64,000 nucleotides of DNA from Paenisporosarcina sp. HGH0030. GTDB taxonomy: Bacteria > Bacillota > Bacilli > Bacillales_A > Planococcaceae. The stretch is taken from positions 1-64,000 of the forward strand of contig NZ_KE150422.1 in NCBI RefSeq assembly GCF_000411295.1. The letters are read 5' to 3'. The notes under the pieces were generated by a model. It did no database searches, was not told the DNA's origin, and saw nothing but the letters and a program-made list of their open reading frames with translations. Positions within the stretch are counted from its first letter, which is position 1, and every line of letters begins with the position of its first letter. The position numbers and the translations under genes were made by a program. Of this stretch, positions 52,346 through 64,000 are shown one piece after another.

Positions 52346-53032
52346 CTACGTGAAACTTACTACTTCTTTTTGAGCTGGCCATTTTTCTAATGTATGGGCC
52401 ATCTCCCAAAATGAATATTCGTATTGGCTACTAATGATAAAATGTTCTTTCATCCGTTCGCGGTCCTCAGCAGTTACTGTTTCAGCAAGCTTGTCTAGTC
52501 TATTAATTTGTTCCTCGACTTTCGATCTAAACCATTCACCACCATATGCTGCAATCCATTCTTGGTAAATCGGTTCTTCAGGAGTACACGACTGAAGTCT
52601 CTCGCCTATTTCAAAATAAAGCCAATAACAAGGTAAAATGGCTGCGATAATATCGCCTAAATGTCCGTGATATGCTGCACGATACAAATGGGATGTGTAA
52701 GCATACGCAGTAGGCGAAGGCTTGAAACTTGCTTGTTCTTCTTCTGTTATTCCGAGTCGACGTGAAAAATTCTTATGCAGCGATAATTCCGCTTCATATG
52801 TGGCTTGTGCATGAGCTGCCATTTTACTCGTTGTTTCAAAATCATTAGCTCTAGCTGCACCCAAAGCTTGAACCTTTGCAAAGTGGGACAAGTAATATGC
52901 ATCCTGCATAACGTAATAACGGAAACACTCTAAAGACAATGTCCCATCCCCAATTCCTGTAACGAACGGATGATGAAAGCTTGCTTCCCAAATGTGATCT
53001 GATTCTTCTCTTAAAAGCTTTGAAAATGTCAT
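52346..53032 (-). CDS. tenA: Aminopyrimidine aminohydrolase / thiaminase II
   Basis: The 228-residue all-helical enzyme salvages base-degraded thiamine by hydrolysing formylaminopyrimidine to HMP. ILPCYWLYFEIG contains the catalytic cysteine, and FVTGIGDGTLSLECFRYYVM with QDAYYL matches TenA. It is the first gene of the operon, directly after the riboswitch. Confidence 0.94.
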   Translation of the reverse strand: MTFSKLLREESDHIWEASFHHPFVTGIGDGTLSLECFRYYVMQDAYYLSHFAKVQALGAARANDFETTSKMAAHAQATYEAELSLHKNFSRRLGITEEEQASFKPSPTAYAYTSHLYRAAYHGHLGDIIAAILPCYWLYFEIGERLQSCTPEEPIYQEWIAAYGGEWFRSKVEEQINRLDKLAETVTAEDRERMKEHFIISSQYEYSFWEMAHTLEKWPAQKEVVSFT

Positions 53033-53095
53033 AAAGCAACCTCCAAAAAAGTTTTGCTCAACTGAATCGAATCACTTCCGCCAAATTTAGAGCAA

Positions 53096-53134
53096 ATAAA
53101 AAACCACTCTCTTAACAAACATAAGAAAGTGGTT
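53096..53134 (-). terminator. Riboswitch-controlled terminator before tenA
   Basis: AACCACTTTCTTATG...AGAGTGGTT stem followed by T6 on the minus strand. It lies between the TPP aptamer and tenA, where an expression-platform terminator is expected. Confidence 0.8.
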
Positions 53135-53169
53135 GTATTGGAAAAATAGTAAAAAAACATACTGCTCCG

Positions 53170-53302
53170 CAACTCCACTTCCCTACGCTGGTATAAACCA
53201 GATCAGGTTCTAAGGGTCTTAAAGCATTACTTTAATCTCAACCTTTATTTAATGAATAAATGATTTCCATTTATCAATTGCAAGGTCCCCCTAGTGGAAG
53301 AT
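53170..53302 (-). ncRNA. TPP riboswitch (THI element)
   Basis: The minus strand carries the thi-box landmarks in order: ACTAGGGGGACC at the 5' side, GAGATTAAAG and GACCCTTAGAACCTGATCTGG in two pieces, then ATACCAGCGTAGGGAAGTGG. The segment between has the variable P3 extension. It controls the tenA-thiF operon: with TPP bound, the terminator downstream should form. Confidence 0.95.
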
Positions 53303-53326
53303 GTTACTATTCAGTTGTACATGAAC

Positions 53327-53354
53327 ATCATAACACGAATTAATTACTTATCAA
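53327..53354 (-). promoter_or_regulatory. Thiamine operon promoter
   Basis: TTGATA (53349-53354), 16 nt, TATGAT (53327-53332) on the minus strand, about 30 nt upstream of the aptamer. The remaining 53355-53571 holds the upstream region of the plus-strand ABC genes, with TATACT at 53533-53538 but no clear -35. Confidence 0.7.
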
Positions 53355-53571
53355 TCCAAAGATAAATGTAATGCATTTTTCTACGTAAACATGATAGCCA
53401 GTTTTTGAGTATACATGCACAAGTCACCACAGTAACGATCCAGATAAATCCCTCTGTATCCCGAAAAGAAAAAGTATTCGACAGTCGTTTTACGATGTAA
53501 TCTTCAGTTCATATTCCGTTCACTTAACACGAATATACTCTAGTTATCATAAAAAAACGGAGGCGTAAAAG

Positions 53572-54606
53572 ATGAATATTGCATGGAAAGAAATTAGGAA
53601 GAGTAAAGCAAAATTTATCATTTTAGGATCAATTATATTTCTTGTTAGTTTTTTAACGTTTATCATTTCTGGATTATCGAATGGTTTATCTCAAGATAAT
53701 GCGGCTTTAATAAAAGATCTGCCGAATGGTCAATTCTATATGAATGAAGAAGCAAATGAAACCTATAATCTTTCGAAAATAGATGAAAAATTACAAGACA
53801 AAGCAATAAATAACCAGAAGGATGCAGCGGCACTTTCAATTCAGATGGGCTTTGTGAACGATGCAGACGACAAACAACATAGCGTTGCCTTTGTTACTTC
53901 AACTGATTCGAAGTTATTTGAAAAAGTTGGAGAAGGAGAAATCATATTAGATCGTTCATTAGAAGAAGACGGCATAAATGTCGGGGATACCATAACAAAC
54001 AATCAGTTTAGCGGTGAGTTTAAAGTAAAAGGCTTTGTCGATCAAAAGAAATATAGCCACGCACCTGTTGCTTATATCAATATGGAAAACTACAAAGAAA
54101 TCTACGGTGTGGAAGATATGCAATTGGTATTTGTACCTGGAAATGATAAGGAACAAGCAATTGACGGATTACAATCATTTTCAAATAAAGAATTTCTCAA
54201 TACGATTCCAAGTTATAGCGCAGAACAGATGTCGCTCAATATGATTGTATGGTTTTTAGTCGTCATCAGCGGGATGTTGTTCGCGATATTCTTCTACATG
54301 ATGAACGTTCAAAAAATTGGATTATACGGGATTTTGAAAGCGCTTGGGGTTAAAACAAGTCAATTATTTGGGATGATGTGGTCGCAGATGCTATTTATTA
54401 CCGCAATTGCACTAACATTGTCAGTTGCATTGAGCCAAGCTTTCACAATGATTGCACCTGAAGGAATGCCTTTTAGTTTAACCATTCAAACAACGGTTCA
54501 ATTATCACTCATATTCGTGTTCATCGGATTTATTGGCGCTACGCTATCGGGTATCCAAATTAAAAAAGTCGAGCCACTACAAGCGATTCAACAAGGAGAG
54601 GTTTAA
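53572..54606 (+). CDS. FtsX-like ABC transporter permease, HrtB-like
   Basis: The 344-residue permease has an N-terminal membrane helix (about 17-38), an extracytoplasmic MacB-type domain (about 40-220) and three C-terminal helices (about 225-335), the MacB/FtsX topology. SYSAEQMSLNMIVW and QKIGLYGILKALGVKTSQLF resemble HrtB of the heme exporter HrtBA, so heme or hydrophobic-compound efflux is a reasonable guess. GGAGG precedes ATG. The ATPase gene follows by one base. Confidence 0.85.
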   Translation: MNIAWKEIRKSKAKFIILGSIIFLVSFLTFIISGLSNGLSQDNAALIKDLPNGQFYMNEEANETYNLSKIDEKLQDKAINNQKDAAALSIQMGFVNDADDKQHSVAFVTSTDSKLFEKVGEGEIILDRSLEEDGINVGDTITNNQFSGEFKVKGFVDQKKYSHAPVAYINMENYKEIYGVEDMQLVFVPGNDKEQAIDGLQSFSNKEFLNTIPSYSAEQMSLNMIVWFLVVISGMLFAIFFYMMNVQKIGLYGILKALGVKTSQLFGMMWSQMLFITAIALTLSVALSQAFTMIAPEGMPFSLTIQTTVQLSLIFVFIGFIGATLSGIQIKKVEPLQAIQQGEV

Positions 54607-54607
54607 T

Positions 54608-55282
54608 ATGACTGTATTCACAATTGATGATGTCAAAAAAACGTTTAAAAACGGGGAAGTAGAAGAGCAAGTATTAAAAGGAATCAATCTTTCTCTTCAA
54701 CAAGGGGAAATAACAGCTTTAGTAGGAGCATCTGGTTCTGGGAAAAGTACGATACTTACAATAGCCGCCGGTCTTCAACGCGCAACGCATGGTCAGGTTC
54801 TATTCGATGGGAAAGATTTGTCTAAGATGAGTCAGGAGCAAATTCGAAAAATCCGGGCAAGTGAGTTCGGATTTGTCTTTCAATCCTCTCATCTTGTTCC
54901 TTTTCTCACTGTAGAAGAACAACTTATGCTGATGCTCGACGTTTCGGAAACAAAGATGAAAAAAAAGAAACAAAAAGAGGAAGTTGCACAAATACTTAAA
55001 TTGGTTGATATGGAACACCGTAAGGATTCCTACCCTGCTTCATTGTCAGGTGGGGAAAAACAACGGGTGGCAATTGCACGCGCAATCATCCACAAACCTA
55101 AAATGCTTTTTGCGGATGAGCCCACTGCGAGTTTAGATTCGAAAAGATCGAAAGATGTGATGACGTTAATCAGAGAATTAACTAAAACGTTGAATATTAC
55201 CACGTTAATGGTGACTCACGATGAAGAAATGCTTTCATATGCAGACCACATTATCTCAATGAAAGACGGCTTAATTCTTTGA
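54608..55282 (+). CDS. ABC transporter ATPase, HrtA/LolD-like
   Basis: The 224-residue ATPase has Walker A GASGSGKST (about residues 43-51), Q-loop FVFQSSHLVPFLT, signature LSGGEKQRVAIARA and Walker B MLFADEPTASLD. It powers the adjacent FtsX-type permease. A Lys-rich insertion (KMKKKKQKEE, about 118-127) is unusual. ATG 54608 has AAGGAG at nine nt. Confidence 0.93.
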   Translation: MTVFTIDDVKKTFKNGEVEEQVLKGINLSLQQGEITALVGASGSGKSTILTIAAGLQRATHGQVLFDGKDLSKMSQEQIRKIRASEFGFVFQSSHLVPFLTVEEQLMLMLDVSETKMKKKKQKEEVAQILKLVDMEHRKDSYPASLSGGEKQRVAIARAIIHKPKMLFADEPTASLDSKRSKDVMTLIRELTKTLNITTLMVTHDEEMLSYADHIISMKDGLIL

Positions 55283-55327
55283 AATCCACTTCTGCTTTTC
55301 AAGCTATGTTGAATCAATGAATCAATT

Positions 55328-55378
55328 AAAAGGAAAAAGGGTATCCCATAAGCACTCGGGATACCCTTTTTCCTTTTA
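55328..55378 (+). terminator. Terminator of the ABC exporter genes
   Basis: AAAAGGAAAAAGGGTATCCC and GGGATACCCTTTTTCCTTTT form a 20-bp stem around an 8-nt loop. Confidence 0.92.
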
Positions 55379-55450
55379 GCAAACTATAATGAACAATATT
55401 GTTTTCAATGTAAAGACACCAAAGTAGAGATGACCAACACTGTCATTTTT

Positions 55451-56152
55451 TTATTCTATCAAAACCTTATCCTTCACGATTTGTACTAATTCTATAAACT
55501 CGCTAATTTCATAGGTTGGCTTAATTGCCGATACATTTTCTTTTCCATGTGGATTAAACCAGCAAGTATCGATTCCAAAATTGTTGCCACCTTGAATATC
55601 TGATGTAAGGGAATCCCCTACCATTAACACATTTCCTTTAGTAGAAATACCCAGTTTTTCAAAAGCATATTCGAAAATTTCCGCTTGTGGCTTTTGATAG
55701 CCGGTTTCCTCAGAAGAAATGATGGCTTCAAAAGTATCCTTCATGCATGAAATTGCTATTCTTGAATGTTGAACTTCTTGAAACCCATTCGTTAATACAG
55801 CAAGCCTACAATTAGAAAGATTATTGAGCATTTCCTGGACACCATCGATCAAATGTACTTCTTGCCCTAGGTTATCTAAATAGGATTGACCAAAGTCTTC
55901 CGCGCTTAATGTCAGTTGATGCTGCATAAATAAGCGCTTAAACCTTTCTACTTTAAGTTCAGAAAGTGAAATATGTCCTTGCTCCAAGTCAGACCATAGA
56001 CCTTTACTGATCACATTATAGCTAGCTCTGTAATCTGTTAAACCATTCGGCAAACCAAATGCTGTAAATGAATTATTAAAAGCATTTTTCTCCGTCTCAC
56101 TGAAGTCTAATAACGTGTCATCCAAATCAAATAATATTACATCATATTTCAC
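55451..56152 (-). CDS. HAD phosphatase, YjjG-like nucleotidase
   Basis: The 233-residue protein has HAD motifs FDLDDTLLDFS (I), LTNGF (II), YQKPQAEIFE (III) and MVGDSLTSDIQGG (IV), with a helical C1 cap between I and II. The pattern fits noncanonical pyrimidine nucleotidases (YjjG). GTG 56152 follows AAGGGTGAG; a longer frame with a hydrophobic N-terminus starts upstream but lacks a site and is probably not translated. Confidence 0.88.
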   Translation of the reverse strand: MKYDVILFDLDDTLLDFSETEKNAFNNSFTAFGLPNGLTDYRASYNVISKGLWSDLEQGHISLSELKVERFKRLFMQHQLTLSAEDFGQSYLDNLGQEVHLIDGVQEMLNNLSNCRLAVLTNGFQEVQHSRIAISCMKDTFEAIISSEETGYQKPQAEIFEYAFEKLGISTKGNVLMVGDSLTSDIQGGNNFGIDTCWFNPHGKENVSAIKPTYEISEFIELVQIVKDKVLIE

Positions 56153-56288
56153 GAGCTTCTCACCCTTTTTGTATTCAAATTTCACTACGACATACATTAT
56201 CGTACCTATAATAAGCATAACAAAATCAAATTTCCATTTCAAAGAAGTTCCATAATCAATAAATCACGCCACCCTTGAAGATAACCTA

Positions 56289-56328
56289 CAAAAAAAACTG
56301 TAGACACTTGTAATGTGTCTACAGCTTT
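56289..56328 (-). terminator. suf operon terminator
   Basis: CTGTAGACAC and GTGTCTACAG form a perfect 10-bp stem with seven T after it on the minus strand. It lies about 85 nt after the sufB stop. Confidence 0.88.
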
Positions 56329-56410
56329 TATCGTTCATAAAAATTTTCACTATTATCATACAGAATAATAGACGAATCACTCAAAAAGTGAGCACTACAC
56401 AATTCGTTTA

Positions 56411-57808
56411 TTACCCGATACTACCTTCCATTTCGAACTTAATCAAACGGTTCATCTCAACCGCATATTCCATCGGTAATTCTTTTGTAAACGGTTCAAT
56501 GAAGCCCATAACGATCATTTCAGTTGCTTCTTCCTGTGAAATGCCGCGGCTCATCAAGTAGAACAATTGCTCTTCAGATACTTTTGAAACTTTCGCTTCA
56601 TGTTCCAAAGATACATTGTCGTTTAGGATTTCGTTGTATGGAATCGTATCTGATGTCGACAGGTTATCCATGATCAATGTATCACACTCGATATTTGAAC
56701 GGGCACCTGATGCTTTAGGACCGAATCGTACAACGCCTCGATAAGTCACTTTTCCGCCTTGTTTCGAAATTGATTTAGAAACAATTGTCGAAGACGTGTT
56801 TGGAGCCAAGTGAATCATTTTCGCACCTGCATCCTGATGTTGACCTTTACCAGCTAAAGCAATAGATAAGGTCATACCACGTGCACCTTCACCTTTTAAG
56901 ATGACAGCAGGGTATTTCATTGTTAATTTAGAACCGATATTTCCATCAATCCATTCCATCGTAGCGTTTGCTTCACAAACTGCACGCTTCGTTACTAGGT
57001 TATACACATTGTTCGCCCAGTTTTGGATTGTTGTGTAACGGCAATATGCATCTTTTTTGATGATGATTTCTACAACCGCACTATGAAGTGAATTCGTCGT
57101 ATAAACTGGAGCTGTACAGCCTTCTACATAATGTACGTGTGCACCTTCATCAACAATGATAAGTGTACGTTCGAATTGCCCCATGTTTTCTGAGTTAATT
57201 CGGAAATAAGCTTGTAGAGGCGTTTCAACTTTGATACCAGGCGGCACATAAATGAACGATCCACCTGACCATACAGCCGAGTTCAATGCAGCAAACTTGT
57301 TATCCGAGTTCGGAATGACTGTACCCCAATGTTTTTTGAACAGTTCTTCGTTTTCACGTAGAGCAGATCCAGTATCTTTAAAGACGATACCCATATCTTC
57401 TAGTTCTTGTTTCATGTTGTGGTAAACCACTTCAGATTCGTACTGAGCAGATACACCAGCTAAATACTTTTGCTCTGCTTCAGGAATACCGAGTTTATCA
57501 AACGTACGTTTAATTTCTTCCGGCACTTCATCCCATGAAGTTTGAGTCGCTTCTGATGGTTTTACGTAATACGTAATTTCATCGAAATTAAGGGAAGATA
57601 AATCTCCACCCCATTGTGGCATTGGTTTTGCGTAGAACAACTCCAAAGATTTTAGACGGTAGTCTAACATCCATTGAGGTTCTTCTTTCATATTTGAAAT
57701 TGTTTCAACGATTTCACGTGTCAGTCCACGTTTTGAACGGAAAATAGACACGTCTTTATCATGGAAACCATATTTGTAATCGCCGATTTCAGGCATTTTT
57801 TTAGCCAT
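56411..57808 (-). CDS. sufB: Fe-S cluster assembly protein SufB
   Basis: The 465-residue scaffold subunit of SufBC2D has length and sequence nearly identical to B. subtilis SufB ([17 protein letters not shown]-type, [38 protein letters not shown]). It forms the beta-helix core where clusters are built. Second ATG of a tandem pair is preferred after GGAGG. Last gene of sufCDSUB. Confidence 0.97.
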   Translation of the reverse strand: MAKKMPEIGDYKYGFHDKDVSIFRSKRGLTREIVETISNMKEEPQWMLDYRLKSLELFYAKPMPQWGGDLSSLNFDEITYYVKPSEATQTSWDEVPEEIKRTFDKLGIPEAEQKYLAGVSAQYESEVVYHNMKQELEDMGIVFKDTGSALRENEELFKKHWGTVIPNSDNKFAALNSAVWSGGSFIYVPPGIKVETPLQAYFRINSENMGQFERTLIIVDEGAHVHYVEGCTAPVYTTNSLHSAVVEIIIKKDAYCRYTTIQNWANNVYNLVTKRAVCEANATMEWIDGNIGSKLTMKYPAVILKGEGARGMTLSIALAGKGQHQDAGAKMIHLAPNTSSTIVSKSISKQGGKVTYRGVVRFGPKASGARSNIECDTLIMDNLSTSDTIPYNEILNDNVSLEHEAKVSKVSEEQLFYLMSRGISQEEATEMIVMGFIEPFTKELPMEYAVEMNRLIKFEMEGSIG

Positions 57809-57826
57809 CATCTTTCCTCCGTTCTG

Positions 57827-60787
<2,961 letters not shown>

Positions 60788-60802
60788 TTGTATGTCTCCT
60801 CC

Positions 60803-61582
60803 TTACGCTTCTTGACCTACAGTTTCGTCTTCAATTCCTAATTCTTCTTTAATCCAATCGTAACCTTGTGCTTCTAGTTTATGAGCAAGTTCCGCTCCAC
60901 CAGATTTCACTACACGACCTTGCATCATTACATGTACATGATCAGGCGTGATGTAGTTCAATAAGCGTTGGTAGTGAGTGATGATTAAACAACCGAAACC
61001 TTCGCCACGCATTTGGTTGATTCCTTTAGAAACTACTTTAAGTGCATCGATATCTAAACCAGAGTCAATCTCGTCAAGAATCGCAAATTTTGGTTGAAGC
61101 ATCATTAATTGAAGAATTTCGTTACGTTTTTTCTCTCCGCCTGAGAAACCTTCATTTAAATAGCGTTGAGCCATATCTTGGTCCATTTCTAGATATTCCA
61201 TTTTCGAATCAAGTTCACGGATGAATTTCATAATTGAAATTTCATCACCTTCATCACGGCGTGAGTTAATTGCTGAGCGTAAGAAGTCAGCATTCGTTAC
61301 ACCAGTGATTTCACTTGGGTATTGCATTGCTAAGAAAAGACCCGCTTGAGCGCGCTCATCTACTTCCATTTCCAGTACATCTTCACCGTCTAAAGTGACT
61401 GAACCAGAAGTTACTTCATATTTCGGGTGACCCATGATTGCTGAAGCTAAAGTAGATTTACCAGTACCATTTGGTCCCATGATTGCGTGAATTTCGTTTG
61501 TATTAAGTGTAAGGTTCAATCCTTTAAGAATCTCCTTACCATCAATGGCAACGTGAAGATCTTGAATAACTAAAGTCGACAT
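60803..61582 (-). CDS. sufC: Fe-S cluster assembly ATPase SufC
   Basis: The 259-residue ABC-type ATPase has Walker A GPNGTGKST (36-44), the SufC signature EGFSGGEKKRNEIL and Walker B FAILDEIDSGLDIDAL. It drives SufB-SufD rearrangement. It is the first gene of the operon, with GGAGG before ATG and a strong promoter about 65-90 nt upstream. Confidence 0.97.
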   Translation of the reverse strand: MSTLVIQDLHVAIDGKEILKGLNLTLNTNEIHAIMGPNGTGKSTLASAIMGHPKYEVTSGSVTLDGEDVLEMEVDERAQAGLFLAMQYPSEITGVTNADFLRSAINSRRDEGDEISIMKFIRELDSKMEYLEMDQDMAQRYLNEGFSGGEKKRNEILQLMMLQPKFAILDEIDSGLDIDALKVVSKGINQMRGEGFGCLIITHYQRLLNYITPDHVHVMMQGRVVKSGGAELAHKLEAQGYDWIKEELGIEDETVGQEA

Positions 61583-61644
61583 TTTATAACCTCCATATTG
61601 TATAAATGAACGGAAAAAACCATTCTTAATTTATTATCATTCTA

Positions 61645-61673
61645 ATCTTAACCGAATTATCGACCCCTTGCAA
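61645..61673 (-). promoter_or_regulatory. suf operon promoter
   Basis: TTGCAA (61668-61673), 17 nt, TAAGAT (61645-61650) on the minus strand. A TGATAATAAATTA sequence just downstream resembles half of a Fur box. The rest of 61674-61823 is A/T-rich without a clear feature. Confidence 0.7.
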
Positions 61674-61823
61674 ATCTTTTAAACGGCCTATTAAATATAT
61701 GAAAATCGTTTAACACAATTGAAATTAACTAATATCAGCACGATTTATCATATACTATCATTCACAGTTTTTCATTTTCAATAAAGCGAATCTAATTGAG
61801 AATCGATTTCACTAAGAAACGAC

Positions 61824-61861
61824 AAAAAAAAGCCAATGAACCTAGGCTCACTGACTTTTGC
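61824..61861 (-). terminator. Terminator of the small gene upstream of suf
   Basis: AGTCAGTGAGCC and GTTCATTGGCT (minus strand) pair with G-T wobbles around TAG and are followed by T7. Confidence 0.65.
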
Positions 61862-61879
61862 TACTATTTATTATACTTC

Positions 61880-62029
61880 TCAATGTGCTTGACGCTCTAG
61901 ACGAGCCGCGATTTGTTGGCCAATTTCATGATCACGTTCACGTTGCATTTCAACCCTAATTCGTATATCGGCGTCGTTTTGATAATCAACCAATCCAACT
62001 CCATGTGCGCTTCTGAATGCTTGGTCCAT
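61880..62029 (-). CDS. Small charged protein of uncertain start (49 aa or more)
   Basis: From ATG 62029 the frame reads MDQAFRSAHGVGLVDYQNDA and ends RLERQAH, a helical, Arg/Glu-rich peptide. Upstream codons in the same frame (FTIQSLDFTYTER) look coding, yet the only ATG with a ribosome site (AAAGGA before 62072) is one base out of frame. Either a frameshift near the start or a non-standard start is possible. A terminator follows, supporting a real transcript. The family is not recognised. Confidence 0.45.
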   Translation of the reverse strand: MDQAFRSAHGVGLVDYQNDADIRIRVEMQRERDHEIGQQIAARLERQAH

Positions 62030-62309
62030 ACGTTCTGTGTAGGTAAAATCTAGTGATTGGATAGTGAATCATTCCTTTCAAATTTTCAACCTACTGTTGT
62101 AAGTTGTAATCCTTCACATTTGTATATATACCCACAGGTCAAACTTTTAAACAAAAACTCTCATAACTTTTGTTTTTGTTTTATAACAAAAGTATGTATC
62201 GATTCGATTTCCACGGACTAACTGGTTAATCTCAGTACGTTGGCTTAGGCCTAACAAGCGGCAAGCGCATATGTACAAAATTTACAACGAGATTTTTAAT
62301 CAGCTCAAA

Positions 62310-62352
62310 ATAAAAAAAAGTTCGACCGAATTAACGGAAGAACTTTTTTGGA
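62310..62352 (-). terminator. Terminator of the lipoprotein gene
   Basis: AAAAAAGTTC and GAACTTTTTT flank an interior with a further CG/CG pair; T-rich on both sides. The remainder of 62073-62309 shows no gene. Confidence 0.75.
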
Positions 62353-62385
62353 AAACATCCAACAAATCAAGCTATGATTTGTTTC

Positions 62386-62919
62386 TTATAAAGAAACTTC
62401 ATTAAAAATACTTGAACCAACCAAACCGATTTCTTCAAGGACAGCATTTAACTCTTTGTCAGCTTCCTGGAATTTTGCATTTGCTTCATCTAATTGAACT
62501 TCGCCTTCAGAAGCTAACGCTTTTGATTTCATTGTGTAAGCTTCTTGAATTTTAGAAAGTGCGCTGTTAATTGCTTCTTGTTGCTTTGTTAAGGTTTTAG
62601 GAACTTCCAACGCTTCTACTTTTGCTGATGCATTGTCTGCAGAAGCTATTGCTGCATCTTTCATCGCTTGAAGATCGGCACCTTCAGGAAGTGCTGCTTC
62701 ACCCTGTGCATCTTCAAAAGCGTTTAAATCAGCATCAACCTCATTAATTGATTGAGAAATGGATAAATAAAACTTCATCATATCTGCTGCAGGATTAGCT
62801 TTTTCTTCAGTCTTTGCTGCTCCGTTTGTTGTTGTTTCCGGCTTTTCTTCTTTATCGGATGAACATGCCGCAAGAACGATTGTAAGTGAAGTAAGTAGTA
62901 GTAATAATTTTTTCATCAT
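62386..62919 (-). CDS. Ala/Glu-rich helical lipoprotein
   Basis: The 177-residue protein has a lipoprotein signal ending LAAC (Cys about 19), a short Lys/Glu/Thr linker and then a long alpha-helical, Ala-rich region (MKDAAIASADNASAKVEALE) likely forming a bundle. It is anchored to the outer membrane face; the function is unknown. Tandem ATG codons follow AAAGGAG. It lies between suf and metQ with its own terminator. Confidence 0.8.
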   Translation of the reverse strand: MMKKLLLLLTSLTIVLAACSSDKEEKPETTTNGAAKTEEKANPAADMMKFYLSISQSINEVDADLNAFEDAQGEAALPEGADLQAMKDAAIASADNASAKVEALEVPKTLTKQQEAINSALSKIQEAYTMKSKALASEGEVQLDEANAKFQEADKELNAVLEEIGLVGSSIFNEVSL

Positions 62920-63197
62920 TGAATCTCCTTTATATGTAGTCAATTTGCATCATTATCCTACCATAACAATATTCCCAATGTAAAGGCTATACAAAATAGT
63001 CGGAACACATTGAAAATTATGATTCCAAAGAGCTACTTTCATTAGTTTTTTCACGTGAAAGTCGATTCACGATTAACATGGTGATGCCTCATCTCGATTT
63101 ATATTTGTTGCCAATTCAAAACTATCCTGTGCTATGTAATGTACAATCATTAATATAATCATCGTTTGGATTAAATCCTAACTCGGTATGACACTCA

Positions 63198-63324
63198 TTT
63201 AATTTGGAGTAAAGTGAAAATTAATCGGCATCGTCTTGGATTTAATTGGGTTCAACTGAGATTTAAACGGCATTGACTTAGTTTTAATCGGCATCAAATA
63301 CCATTTAATCGGTCTCACCCAATA
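63198..63324. repeat. Six direct repeats with 21-bp period
   Basis: Units start at 63198, 63220, 63241, 63262, 63283 and 63304, spacings 22 then 21 four times. Each opens with a variant of TTTAATCGGCATC; the second halves vary. No gene lies in 62920-63422. Confidence 0.75.
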
Positions 63325-63385
63325 ATTCCTACAAAAAATCAAACTTCAAGTTACTGAGTGACTAAGTATCCTCTTCCAAGAAATA

Positions 63386-63410
63386 GAAAAGACGCCGGTT
63401 TCCCGACGTC
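63386..63410 (-). terminator. metQ terminator
   Basis: GACGTCGG-GAAA-CCGGCGTC followed by TTTTCT on the minus strand, 12 nt after the metQ stop. Confidence 0.88.
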
Positions 63411-63422
63411 CATAGGATTACT

Positions 63423-64000
63423 TTATTTAACTGGAACGACCGAGCCGCCCCATTCATCTAAAATGAAATCTTGAATTTCTTTAGATTTCAATACTTCAAC
63501 TAATGCTTTAATTTCTTTATTTTTTTCATTACCAGCTTTTACAGCAATGATATTTACGTATGGAGACTCTGAGTTTTCAATAGCGATTGAATCTTCCAAT
63601 GGGTTCAACCCAGCGTCGATTGCGTAGTTTGAGTTGATTAGCACCGCATCGCCTTCTTCATTTTGGTACATTTGTATAAGTAGTGCCGCTTCGTATTCTG
63701 CATCAAATTCCAAGTTCTTCGGATTGTCTACAATATCTTTTACTTCTGCTGTTGTCTTATCAATGCCTTCTTTCAATGTGATTAGACCCTCAGCTTCCAA
63801 CATAGATAGGATACGACCATGGTCAGCAACTGAATTACTGATTAGTATCGTTGCTCCTTCAGGAAGTTCATCCAGAGTCTTATATTTTTTGGAGTACACA
63901 CCGATTGGCTCAATATGGATACCGCCAGCATTGGCAAAATCATAGCCATGATCGGCCATTTGAGCTTCGAAGTAAGGAATGTGCTGGAAGTAGTTAGCAT
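63423..64000 (-). CDS. metQ: Methionine ABC transporter substrate-binding lipoprotein MetQ (3' part)
   Basis: The visible C-terminal 192 residues match NlpA/MetQ: ANYFQHIPYFEAQ at the edge, then IHIEPIGVYSKKYKTLDELP, VDNPKNLEF and a C-terminal SKEIQDFILDEWGGSVVPVK. The 5' end with the signal peptide lies beyond the window. MetQ binds methionine outside the cell for the MetNP importer, which should lie further right. In B. subtilis metNPQ is likewise near suf. Confidence 0.94.
   Translation of the reverse strand, partial: ANYFQHIPYFEAQMADHGYDFANAGGIHIEPIGVYSKKYKTLDELPEGATILISNSVADHGRILSMLEAEGLITLKEGIDKTTAEVKDIVDNPKNLEFDAEYEAALLIQMYQNEEGDAVLINSNYAIDAGLNPLEDSIAIENSESPYVNIIAVKAGNEKNKEIKALVEVLKSKEIQDFILDEWGGSVVPVK

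Noticed and set aside
63198-63324. CRISPR array
   Set aside because: The units are direct repeats of 21 bp without unique spacers of constant length, and no cas genes are near.

Overview
The window looks like chromosomal DNA of a spore-forming member of the Planococcaceae (Bacillota), in the Paenisporosarcina/Sporosarcina/Psychrobacillus range. Three things point there: the 5' part of a low-GC Gram-positive 16S rRNA gene on the minus strand at the left edge; gene order and gene families that follow the Bacillus subtilis yug-mrp-yui-yut-yun-suf segment; and the sporulation gene yunB. The genus is an inference from the 16S fragment and has not been tested.

Layout. 1-0.4 kb: 16S 5' end, rrn leader and a TTGACA/TAAGAT promoter. 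0.5-3.4 kb: EamA exporter, MgtC-like protein and CDF transporter. 3.4-11.7 kb: yugN, yugJ, glutamate dehydrogenase, rocD, rocA, a degenerate RocR-like regulator and yugI. Together rocD, rocA and the dehydrogenase form an ornithine/proline-to-2-oxoglutarate route. 11.7-14.5 kb: an ECF sigma factor and an unusually large membrane anti-sigma protein behind an ECF-type promoter. 14.5-20.3 kb: NSS symporter, small HTH protein, yugE, patB, lipoprotein cyclophilin and MFS transporter. 20.3-20.9 kb: an inserted palindromic element flanked by a 38-bp duplication. 20.9-26.7 kb: complete mrpABCDEFG Na+/H+ antiporter operon. 26.8-41 kb: pepA, yuiD, yuiB, yuiA, yumB, Fe-S carriers yutM and yutI, yuzD, yutJ with a Rex-like operator, yuzB, yutF, yutE, yutD, lipA, yunB, yunD and yunE.

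41.3-48.4 kb is an accessory block. It holds small or poorly known genes (MarR/DUF3147, lipoproteins, a SigM-like sigma/anti-sigma pair, an NTF2-like protein, tiny membrane peptides, a frameshifted gene and a truncated gene). These are punctuated by about twelve copies of one quasi-palindromic repeat, mostly just 3' of a minus-strand gene. It resembles a gene-cassette array without a visible recombinase and is the most novel part of the window.

48.3-53.4 kb: thiamine operon tenA-tenI-thiO-thiS-thiG-thiF under a TPP riboswitch. 53.5-55.3 kb: an HrtBA-like ABC exporter. 55.4-61.7 kb: a HAD phosphatase and the sufCDSUB Fe-S operon. 61.8-64 kb: a small frame-ambiguous gene, a lipoprotein, a 21-bp-period repeat array and the 3' part of metQ.

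No CRISPR array, prophage, transposase, tRNA or integrase was seen. Starts were chosen from Shine-Dalgarno spacing and often lie inside longer open frames.
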